64,000 nucleotides of DNA from an uncultured Burkholderiales bacterium. Its GTDB lineage: Bacteria; Pseudomonadota; Gammaproteobacteria; Burkholderiales; Burkholderiaceae_C. A program made the translations under genes and the position numbers. Positions 53,677 to 60,754 of this stretch are shown one piece after another. The notes under the pieces are model-generated. The model saw nothing but the letters and a program-made list of their open reading frames with translations. It was not told the DNA's origin and ran no database searches. Within the stretch, counting starts at the first letter, position 1. The number at the start of each line of letters is the position of its first letter. The stretch is taken from NCBI GenBank assembly GCA_903935585.1, contig CAIZSE010000160.1, positions 43,061 through 107,060 on the forward strand, written 5' to 3'.

Positions 53677-53686
53677 TTTTTTTAAC

Positions 53687-53691
53687 AGGAG
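53687..53691 (+). promoter_or_regulatory. Ribosome binding site of the DUF3467-type gene
   Basis: AGGAG lies 9 bases before the ATG at 53701, within the 24-base gap after the giant gene's stop codon. The short gap leaves little room for a promoter, so the small gene is probably co-transcribed with the giant gene. Confidence 0.75.
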
Positions 53692-53700
53692 TATTTCAAG

Positions 53701-54027
53701 ATGAAAAAATCAACTGAAAACATGGACGATGTTGTCAACCAGGACTCATCCGCTGAAGTCGACAACGAGGCCAGCCGCAATGTTCGGGTCCGTTTTGATG
53801 ACCAGAAAATGACATCACACTATGCCAACGTCGCCAACGTGGGAATGAGCAAGGATGAAGTGACCTTGCTATTTGGTACCAACCAGACATGGGGGGCTGT
53901 GGGCGATGAGATCGTTATCCAGTTGTCCTCGCGCATCATCATGACCCCCTCGGTGGCCAAAAATTTTGTGGCCACTTTGGGGCGTGTGCTGGATGAGTAC
54001 GAGGCCAAAATCGGAAAAATTGTTTAA
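53701..54027 (+). CDS. Small DUF3467-type protein
   Basis: A 108-residue protein without signal peptide or membrane segment, predicted cytoplasmic. The first ~30 residues are acidic and probably flexible. The rest ('VRFDDQKMTSHYANVANVGM', then 'VTLLFGTN', then 'LSSRIIMTPSVAKNFVATL') fits the DUF3467 family: a 'YAN' motif followed by a beta strand ending in FG, an 'SRIIM' strand and a C-terminal helix 'LGRVLDEYEAKIGKIV'. The family is usually about 100 residues and has no established biochemical role that I know of. A strong AGGAG at 9-base spacing supports the ATG. It lies 24 bases after the giant gene and 12 bases before the TolC-type gene, so it may be a chaperone, targeting or assembly factor for giant-protein export. 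That function is inference. Confidence 0.82.
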   Translation: MKKSTENMDDVVNQDSSAEVDNEASRNVRVRFDDQKMTSHYANVANVGMSKDEVTLLFGTNQTWGAVGDEIVIQLSSRIIMTPSVAKNFVATLGRVLDEYEAKIGKIV

Positions 54028-54039
54028 CCGGTAGTCACC

Positions 54040-55650
54040 ATGAAAACACGCAGTCCGGCGATGAAAACCATGGCCATATTGACCCGCAGCGCGCTGCTGA
54101 CAGGCTTGTGCCTGCCATGGCTTGCTGCGGCGCAAGGCACTGCTGGCGGCAGTTCGGCGGTCTTGCCCGTCGTGCAGGCCGGTGAACAAGGTCTGACAGT
54201 CAACGCGTTTGCCAGCATGCTGGTGAGCTCGGATGAGTTGGTGCGGGCTCAGTTGCTTGAAGCGGCCATTGCAGAACAAAGTGTTCGAGGTGCCAAAGCC
54301 GTTTACGAACCTTTTTTCACCACCTCCCTGAACCGGGATGGAAAATTGCTACCCACCACCGCGGAGGAGTATTTTTCACGCGGCGGTGGGGCGAGCGGCA
54401 CATCGAGCCCTGTGCCCTACGAGTCCCAGGTCACACAGTTCAAGACCGCAGTGGCCCTCAAGGGCAGCAGCGGCGCAGACTGGGAGCTGTCTTACAACCT
54501 GGACAGCATTGTGAACTCACTGCAGCCCAAGCTGGGGGGCAATTACATCAGCCCCGAATACCGTGGCTCACTGGGCTTTTCGCTCACGCAGCCGCTGCTG
54601 CGTAACTTTGGCCGTGACGTCACTGAATCAGGCATTCGCATCGCTGAACGCGAGCAGACGATTGCCAGTGAAACGGTGCGGCAGATGACTGCCCAGCGAC
54701 TGAATGAAGGTTTGCAGACTTATCTGTTTGTGCAGCGCGCCCAGCAGCGTGTGCGCTGGCGTCAGCAGGCCCTGAACTTGGCGCTGCAGCTTGAACAAGA
54801 AATTTCCAGGCAACAGTTGGCGGGACTCAAGTCGAACAACGAGCTGACTGAAGTGCGTGCCACATTGGCCCTTAGGCGTGTGCTACTGGCTCAGGCCCAG
54901 CAGGACCTTGAGGAGCAACTCAATTCGCTTCAGGTCTTTTTTTCGGCCAATCCCAACAACATGGTCAACCCTCAAGGCAGCCGCTGGATACCATCCGACG
55001 AACTGAGCTCTCCAGCGCCTGATTACGCCGACAGTCTCAAGATGACGGATGCGCAGACAGCCTTTGCACAGCGGCCCGAGACACGGGTCATCCGTCAGCG
55101 CATTGAGCGCGAAGAGTTTCGGCGGCTGTTTGCCAAAAATCAGACCGAACCGGAGCTCAACCTCAAGCTGCGTTATGGCAAGGAAAGTCTCATGGACAGG
55201 CCGCTGCCGATCAACCAGTACCTGAACGGAACAACCCCTTACAACGCCTGGGGCATCGGGGTGACTTTTCGCATCGGTCTGGACGGCGATGCCCGCAAGG
55301 ACAGCGAATACCAGACAGCGGTGTTGCGCAAAAGTCAGGCCGAATTGTCCCTGGGCGCGACTCAGCAGCGCATTGTCAATGAACTCCAGGGCATGAAAGT
55401 GGTGCTGGAGCGTGCCATGCAGCAGGCTGCCAGGCAGGCCGAGGTCGTCACGGCCCAGAGCGACCTGCTGACAGCCGAGCGAAGGATGATGGCTGAGGGA
55501 CAAAAATCCCTGCTCGATGTGCTGCGACGGGGGATCGAGTTGGCCTTGGCTCAAGAAGCGCTGACCGATGCCATCGCACAAGTGAACCGATCAAGTTATG
55601 TTGCGTCTCAAGTCAATGGTGGCTTGCTGGCACGTTTTAGACTGGAGTAA
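54040..55650 (+). CDS. TolC-type outer-membrane efflux/secretion channel
   Basis: A 536-residue protein, within the size range of the outer-membrane efflux protein family. An N-terminal signal peptide is visible (basic start, 'ALLTGLCLPWLAAAQG'). The ATG at 54061 (residue 8) would give an equally good, shorter signal peptide. Family features include 'LTQPLLRNFG', the long alpha-helical coiled-coil segments of about residues 195-305 and 430-520, the 'QRPETRVIRQRIE' segment after the first half, and near the C-terminus 'AEGQKSLLDVLRRGIELA', which is characteristic of TolC homologues. TolC trimers form an outer-membrane barrel and periplasmic tunnel that docks with HlyD-type adaptors. Here it is encoded directly before such an adaptor and downstream of the giant gene, so its likely cargo is the giant protein. 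No partner ABC transporter is in the window. Confidence 0.92.
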   Translation: MKTRSPAMKTMAILTRSALLTGLCLPWLAAAQGTAGGSSAVLPVVQAGEQGLTVNAFASMLVSSDELVRAQLLEAAIAEQSVRGAKAVYEPFFTTSLNRDGKLLPTTAEEYFSRGGGASGTSSPVPYESQVTQFKTAVALKGSSGADWELSYNLDSIVNSLQPKLGGNYISPEYRGSLGFSLTQPLLRNFGRDVTESGIRIAEREQTIASETVRQMTAQRLNEGLQTYLFVQRAQQRVRWRQQALNLALQLEQEISRQQLAGLKSNNELTEVRATLALRRVLLAQAQQDLEEQLNSLQVFFSANPNNMVNPQGSRWIPSDELSSPAPDYADSLKMTDAQTAFAQRPETRVIRQRIEREEFRRLFAKNQTEPELNLKLRYGKESLMDRPLPINQYLNGTTPYNAWGIGVTFRIGLDGDARKDSEYQTAVLRKSQAELSLGATQQRIVNELQGMKVVLERAMQQAARQAEVVTAQSDLLTAERRMMAEGQKSLLDVLRRGIELALAQEALTDAIAQVNRSSYVASQVNGGLLARFRLE

Positions 55651-55657
55651 GCGAGTC

Positions 55658-56482
55658 ATGAAGCCACAAAACGCGCAGACCTGTGCCCGCCTGATCTTGC
55701 TGCATGTGCTGGCCGTTGGCGGGGTCTTGATGGGTGAGGCTCAGGCAGAAGTCATACGGGGTGTGACCCGGTGTGCGGCAGACCTCCAGTTGTCTTTTGC
55801 ATTGCCTGGACGCATTGCGCAGACGCTGGTCAGGGAGGGTAGTTTTGTAAAAAAAGGAACCGTTCTGATGCAGTTGGACCGGTCTGCAGAAGAAATCGAC
55901 GTCGCGCGCAGGCGTGTTCAATGGCAGGGTCAGGCCGACTTGATGATCGCCCAGGCCCGCATGGAAACAGCCCAAAAGCAGTTGGAGGCAGCACGCTTGA
56001 TCTTTAACGAGAACCGGGGAATCAGCCAGGAAGAGTTACAAAACCGTGAACTCGCCGTGCGTTCTACCCTCGGCGAACTGGAGAGGGTCAGGACACTCAA
56101 GGAGACCGAGCGACTGGATTACCTGGTGGCCACTGAAAACCTTGAACGTCGCACGCTGACCGCCAACACACAGGGCATCGTCACCCGGTTGATCAAGCAG
56201 ACCGGTGAAAGTGCTCAGGCCTACGAGGCCGTGTTGCGCCTGTGCGATCTCAGTCGCATCGAATTCATGGCCCATGTGCCTGCAGAGCTGGTTGGTCGCC
56301 TGCGCGAAGGTCAGTCCATTCAGGTGACGGTGGGGCCGACATCCTTGAACGTGAACGGCAAGGTGAGCTTTGTCTCACCAGTCATCGACCCCGCCAGCGG
56401 ACTGCGTGAAGTCAAGGTGTATTTGATCCAACCGCCAGCGTCGGTGCGGCCAGGGGTAAGCGCTTCGCTGGAATTGAAGTGA
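55658..56482 (+). CDS. HlyD/RND-type periplasmic adaptor (membrane fusion protein), short
   Basis: A 274-residue protein. I chose the ATG at 55658 because it follows the TolC-type stop by 7 bases, has GGAG at 55644-55647 and starts a good signal peptide ('LLHVLAVGGVLMGEAQA', cleavage around residue 30). An upstream in-frame extension would overlap the TolC-type gene. The mature protein has the adaptor layout: a first lipoyl-like half ('FALPGRIAQTLVREGSFVKKGTVLMQLD'-type segment, residues ~45-75), a coiled-coil hairpin (about 83-165), a second half ('LTANTQGIVTRLIKQTGES'), and a beta-barrel ('RIEFMAHVPAELVGRLREG') ending in 'GLREVKVYL' and 'VRPGVSASLELK'. It lacks an obvious membrane anchor. 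It probably bridges the TolC-type channel and the inner-membrane parts encoded just downstream. Confidence 0.9.
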   Translation: MKPQNAQTCARLILLHVLAVGGVLMGEAQAEVIRGVTRCAADLQLSFALPGRIAQTLVREGSFVKKGTVLMQLDRSAEEIDVARRRVQWQGQADLMIAQARMETAQKQLEAARLIFNENRGISQEELQNRELAVRSTLGELERVRTLKETERLDYLVATENLERRTLTANTQGIVTRLIKQTGESAQAYEAVLRLCDLSRIEFMAHVPAELVGRLREGQSIQVTVGPTSLNVNGKVSFVSPVIDPASGLREVKVYLIQPPASVRPGVSASLELK

Positions 56483-56516
56483 GGCAGTTGCTGCCTGCCT
56501 GCGCGGCCCTGTCAGC

Positions 56517-58670
56517 ATGAAACGCACCTTCTTTGACCAGTGGCATCGTATCGCCTCGCTGAGGGTGGGTCTGCGTCCAGGAATCGTGGCCCGTTTGCAC
56601 CACGATTGGCATGAACCCTGGTATGTGCTGCACCAAGCTTCACATGCCGGCTTCTTCAGGCTTTCGCCCGATTCTTACCGCTTTGTGTTGCAGCTGAACC
56701 CCGCTTGCACGGTCGATGAAAGTTGGCGTCAGGCGGTGCAGATCAGCCCCGAGGTAGCGCCAGGCCAGGAAGAAGCCTACGAATTGTTGTCGGCCCTTTA
56801 CCGTAACAACCTGTTGTATGTTGAAGGTGGGGTGGACGAGGACAAACTGGCGCAACGGCACCTGCAAAAAAAGAAAAAGCCGTGGGCTAACCGTTTGTCC
56901 GAGTTGCTGTTCATGCGCGTTCCCTTGTGGGATCCCGAGCCCTGGCTCAAGCGGCACCAGGCATTTTTTGCGAGCGTGTGGCAATGGCCTGCCGCTTGCC
57001 TGGCTGTGGCGGTGATGGCTTGGGCGATTTTGGAGTTCGTGCTGGCCGGACCCCGTGTCTGGAGCCAGGCCCAGGACATTTTGCAACTGAGCAACCTGTT
57101 GCCTTTGTATCTGGCCATCTTCGTCAACCATCTGCTGCATGAGATGGCGCATGCAATAGCCTGCAAGCACTTTGGCGGTCAGGTTCGAACGATGGGCGTG
57201 ATGCTGCTAATGTTCACGCCATTGCCCTATGTGGACTTGTCCTCGAGCTGGACGTTTCGTGACCGCTTCAAGCGCGCTTGGGTGGGTGCTGCCGGCATGG
57301 CAACCGATCTCTTGGTGGGGGCCTTGGCCACCATCGTCTGGGCTTACAGTCCGCCAGGCATGCTCAATGAGTTGGCGTACAACCTCATGTTTTCGACGGC
57401 GGTGTACACCTTTTTGTTCAATATCAACCCCTTGATGCGCTTTGACGGCTATTACGTGCTGTCCGATCTGGTGGGCATTGCCAATTTGCACGAAGCGGCC
57501 AAACAGCAATTCAACCGCTGGTGGTGTCAAAAAGTGCTGGGCCAATTTCCTGACAGTCAGCATGAGTCACTCAGCGCCCGGCGCCAATGGGCGATGATGT
57601 TGTTTTACTTGACGTCCAATGTGTACCGTTTGGCGGTGATGTTGGGCATTGTCCTGTTCGTTGCCGACCAATACTGGGGCTTGGGTCTGGTGGTCGGTTT
57701 GGCTTTGATTTACAGCACTTTTTTGATGCCCATGAAGAACCTTTGGCAACCTTTGCGCAATCCGCTTTTTGTCGATCAGCACAAACGCAAGATCAGGATC
57801 ACGAGTGGGTTGCTCATGTTGCTGATGGCCGCGTTCCTTTGGCTGCCATTGCCTGACAGTCGTGTGCTGCGTGGCGTGGTGGAGGCCAGTCAGAACACCG
57901 TCCTGTATGCGCAAAGCAGCGCCCGTGTCCTTAAAATTCATGTGAAGGCCGGCCAATGGCTTGCCACTGGACAGTTGCTGGTTGAACTTGAAAATCCGGA
58001 GCTGATGGAGGAATTGCAGGCCGTGGCAGCGCAACTGCGACAGACGCAGGCACAAGAGAGCAAGGCCATTTTTGAAGCTTCGGTTGACCTGAGGCCTATT
58101 CAGGACAAATTGAGCACCTTGCTGAAGGCCCAGTTGCATTTGCAAATGCAGGCACAGGCGCTGCGCATCGTGGCCCCCCACGAGGGTGTGTGGAGCAGCC
58201 AGGACATTCAGTACCTGGCAGGAACCTGGCTGGCACGCGGCAAAGAAATCGGCAGGGTCATCGACGAGCGCCAGCACGTTTTTTTGGGTGTTGTGAGGCA
58301 GGAGGTGGCGTTGAATCTGGATGTCCTGAATGCGCAGGATGCGCAGGTCAGGATTGAAGGTGAGCGTGCATTGGCGCACCGTGTCAGCCGTCTGACAGTG
58401 ATGCCCCATTCGCAGAAAAATTTGCCATCTGCCGCTCTGTCGCCCATGGCTGGTGGGGATCAGGCGGTATCGACCAAAGACCAAAGTGGTAGACAAGCGC
58501 TGGAGCAATTTTTTCTGCTCAGAGCCATATTGACGGATGACACGGCACAAAGCCGGGCTTACCGCAACAGCCGCTCAGGCTGGATTCGACTGCAGATGCC
58601 CGCCAGACCCTTGGCACCTCGCGTGCTGGAGGTGGTGCAGCAGTTTTTCCAACGGCGTTACCAGGTTTGA
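56517..58670 (+). CDS. PqqD-like / M50 zinc metalloprotease / HlyD-like membrane fusion protein
   Basis: A 717-residue protein. Residues ~35-115 ('FRLSPDSYRFVLQL', 'LSALYRNNLLYVEG') look like a PqqD/winged-helix peptide-binding domain. Residues ~155-445 hold about seven membrane segments. The M50 (site-2 protease) active-site motif HEMAH is at 208-212, and a second motif, NPLMRFDGYY, starts at 304, with D310 as the expected zinc ligand. After the last membrane segment a HlyD-like barrel-sandwich follows: 'QSSARVLKIHVKAGQWLATG', a short coiled coil, 'IVAPHEGVW' and 'HVFLGVVRQEVAL'. The motifs are intact, so it may cleave a membrane or signal sequence, or the fold may serve as an export scaffold. 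The start ATG lies 34 bases after the adaptor gene; the stop is 2 bases before the preferred start of the SecA-like gene. Proteins of this architecture are found beside peptide and efflux export genes. Confidence 0.87.
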   Translation: MKRTFFDQWHRIASLRVGLRPGIVARLHHDWHEPWYVLHQASHAGFFRLSPDSYRFVLQLNPACTVDESWRQAVQISPEVAPGQEEAYELLSALYRNNLLYVEGGVDEDKLAQRHLQKKKKPWANRLSELLFMRVPLWDPEPWLKRHQAFFASVWQWPAACLAVAVMAWAILEFVLAGPRVWSQAQDILQLSNLLPLYLAIFVNHLLHEMAHAIACKHFGGQVRTMGVMLLMFTPLPYVDLSSSWTFRDRFKRAWVGAAGMATDLLVGALATIVWAYSPPGMLNELAYNLMFSTAVYTFLFNINPLMRFDGYYVLSDLVGIANLHEAAKQQFNRWWCQKVLGQFPDSQHESLSARRQWAMMLFYLTSNVYRLAVMLGIVLFVADQYWGLGLVVGLALIYSTFLMPMKNLWQPLRNPLFVDQHKRKIRITSGLLMLLMAAFLWLPLPDSRVLRGVVEASQNTVLYAQSSARVLKIHVKAGQWLATGQLLVELENPELMEELQAVAAQLRQTQAQESKAIFEASVDLRPIQDKLSTLLKAQLHLQMQAQALRIVAPHEGVWSSQDIQYLAGTWLARGKEIGRVIDERQHVFLGVVRQEVALNLDVLNAQDAQVRIEGERALAHRVSRLTVMPHSQKNLPSAALSPMAGGDQAVSTKDQSGRQALEQFFLLRAILTDDTAQSRAYRNSRSGWIRLQMPARPLAPRVLEVVQQFFQRRYQV

Positions 58671-58672
58671 GC

Positions 58673-60754
58673 ATGTCACTTGAATCCAAGACACTGGAGC
58701 GGCTCTTGGCTAGGGGCCGCCTGAGCCCAGACCTTCCCAGTGCATGGGCCGAAGGAGATGCTTCACAAGCCGAACCTTCTGTCGCCTTGCGGGTGCTGCA
58801 AAGCCACGGGCTGGAGCACAAACCCACTGCGCTCGACCGCGGGGCAAAGTGGGGGCTGGCCTGGCTGGGTCGATGGGTGCGACCACTGGGTCGGTTGGGC
58901 CGGCTCGCGCATGCCGTGCAAATGCAGTCAAGCTTGTGGGCGCAGTGCGACACACATTTGTTCGATCAGGCCATTGTTCAGTGCAAGGCCCGTTGCCGCA
59001 TTGAGCGCGGCAAGCCGGAGCACCGGCAGGTCTCAGAGGCTGAGCGCCAAGCTTTGTCTCTGGTGGCAGAGGCTGTGCGCCGGGTACATGGCTTTTCGCC
59101 CCATGCTGAACAGCTGGTGGGTGCGCTGGCCCTGCTGGAGGGGCGGATGACCGAAATGGCAACAGGGGAGGGCAAAACCCTCACCGCCGCCATGGCCGCC
59201 ATTGTGGCCGCTTGGCGCGGCTTGCCTTGTCATGTGGTGACCTCCAACGATTATTTGGCAGCCAGAGATGCACAGATAGGGCAAGCCTTGTTTGGCCTGT
59301 GCCAAGTTTCGGTGGCCAGTATCACGAGTGACACGCCGCCCCCAGCGCGTTCCGCTGCCTATGGGCATGACATCGTTTACACCACCGCCAAGGATTTGCT
59401 GGCCGACCACCTGCGCGATGGACTGGCCTTGGGGCGGGGGGCTTATCGCACGCGTTTTTCACTCAGTGCGGCGCGACAGGATGGGCGAGCATCGGTGCAA
59501 GGCGTGGTGATGCGTGGCATTTATCAGGTGATTGTCGATGAGGCTGACAGTGTGCTGATCGATGAGGCGGTGACGCCGCTGATCATCTCAGCCCAGCATC
59601 CGGACGCCTTGCTGGAGGAGGCTTCGGTCCAGGCCGTTGAATTGGCGCGCAGCTTGCAGGAAGGGCGAGATTTCAGGCTGCAACGGGCTCTGCGGCACAT
59701 TGAATGGACGCCTGAAGGACGTGCTTTGGTGCAAGAGGTGACACAGGGGTTGCCCGCCTTTTGGCGGCGTCAAGATCGGGCGCAAGAGCTGATTCAGATG
59801 GCGCTTTATGCCATGCACCTGATGGTGCAAGACCAGCACTACGTGGTGGAGCAAGAAAAAATTATTCTGGTCGATGAGCTGACAGGCCGATTGGCCCTGC
59901 AGCGCACTTTGTCGCTGGGCATGCAGCAGGTGCTGGAAGCCAGTTTGAGTATTCCCGTGTCTGCGCCCACGGAGGTTTCGGCGCGATCGAGTTTTCAGCG
60001 ATTTTTCAGGCGCTTTGAACGCTTGGGGGGGATGACCGGCACCGCCCGCGAAGCGCGTCATGAATTTGCCCAGGTTTATGGGCTGAGTCTGGTGGCTGTG
60101 CCGACCCATAAGTCGGTGCAGAGGCAAGTTTTGCCGTTAAGGGTGTATGCGGCTGAACAGGAAAAATTCGAAGCGATTGCGCGTGAATGCGAGGACATCC
60201 TCCAGCAAGGGCGAGCGGTGCTTATCGGGGTTCGCAGCGTGCGCACCAGCTTGGCACTGGCACCTTTCATTACGCAGCGCCTGGGGCAGGCTAACATCCA
60301 GATCCTGCATGCCCTAGAGCATGAAAGGGAGGGTGCCATCGTGGCCCGAGCAGGGCAAGCTGGCATGGTGACGATCGCGACCAACATGGCCGGTCGCGGG
60401 ACCGATATCGCACTTGACCCGCAAGTGCGTCAGCGGGGTGGCTTGCATGTTGTGGTGGCTGAAGTCAACGACTTTGGCCGCATTGATCGCCAGCTTGTTG
60501 GGCGTTGTGCCCGGCAAGGCGATCCGGGTTCGGTGCGCTATTTTGTCTCTGCCCAAGATGAGCTGTTCATGCGCATGCTGCCCAAGGGCGTGTTGCAGCT
60601 CTGGCGACGCAGCCTGTCGGGTCAGCCCGCTTTGCAGCCGATGGTGGCGCACGCCATGATTTTGTGGGCGCAGGGCATGGCACAGCGGATGGCCTTTCGC
60701 CAGCGCCAAATGATTCTGAAGCAGGACATTGAAATTGAAAAGGACGGATTTTGA
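58673..60754 (+). CDS. Shortened SecA-like translocase ATPase
   Basis: A 693-residue protein, compared with about 900 for housekeeping SecA. SecA landmarks are clear: 'PHAEQLVGALALLEGRMTEM' with Walker A GEGKT at 165-169, 'TSNDYLAARDA', Walker B VDEADS at 288-293 followed by 'LIDEAVTPLIIS', 'VDELTGR' at 400-406, 'GGMTGTA', 'TIATNMAGRGTDIAL' and 'GRIDRQLVGRCARQGDPGS'. The two motor domains are therefore complete. The cross-linking domain between 'LIIS' and 'VDELTGR' is short (about 95 residues). The chain ends about where the scaffold helix begins, so the wing domain, two-helix finger and C-terminal zinc tail are absent. Walker A is about 60 residues further from the N-terminus than in E. coli SecA. 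ATG 58673 is preferred over TTG 58667. It is probably the motor of a dedicated export system, not the cell's essential SecA. Confidence 0.93.
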   Translation: MSLESKTLERLLARGRLSPDLPSAWAEGDASQAEPSVALRVLQSHGLEHKPTALDRGAKWGLAWLGRWVRPLGRLGRLAHAVQMQSSLWAQCDTHLFDQAIVQCKARCRIERGKPEHRQVSEAERQALSLVAEAVRRVHGFSPHAEQLVGALALLEGRMTEMATGEGKTLTAAMAAIVAAWRGLPCHVVTSNDYLAARDAQIGQALFGLCQVSVASITSDTPPPARSAAYGHDIVYTTAKDLLADHLRDGLALGRGAYRTRFSLSAARQDGRASVQGVVMRGIYQVIVDEADSVLIDEAVTPLIISAQHPDALLEEASVQAVELARSLQEGRDFRLQRALRHIEWTPEGRALVQEVTQGLPAFWRRQDRAQELIQMALYAMHLMVQDQHYVVEQEKIILVDELTGRLALQRTLSLGMQQVLEASLSIPVSAPTEVSARSSFQRFFRRFERLGGMTGTAREARHEFAQVYGLSLVAVPTHKSVQRQVLPLRVYAAEQEKFEAIARECEDILQQGRAVLIGVRSVRTSLALAPFITQRLGQANIQILHALEHEREGAIVARAGQAGMVTIATNMAGRGTDIALDPQVRQRGGLHVVVAEVNDFGRIDRQLVGRCARQGDPGSVRYFVSAQDELFMRMLPKGVLQLWRRSLSGQPALQPMVAHAMILWAQGMAQRMAFRQRQMILKQDIEIEKDGF
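60740..60744 (+). promoter_or_regulatory. Ribosome binding site supporting a TTG start
   Basis: AAGGA lies 6 bases before TTG 60751, inside the end of the SecA-like gene. The next in-frame ATG (60775) has no such site. The TTG overlaps the TGA stop at 60752-60754, a layout typical of translational coupling. Confidence 0.6.

Noticed and set aside
51060..52701. Short regular DNA repeats that might suggest a CRISPR array or satellite
   Set aside because: The period is a multiple of three, repeats are similar only at protein level, and the stretch is within an open coding frame with no identical direct repeats or spacers.
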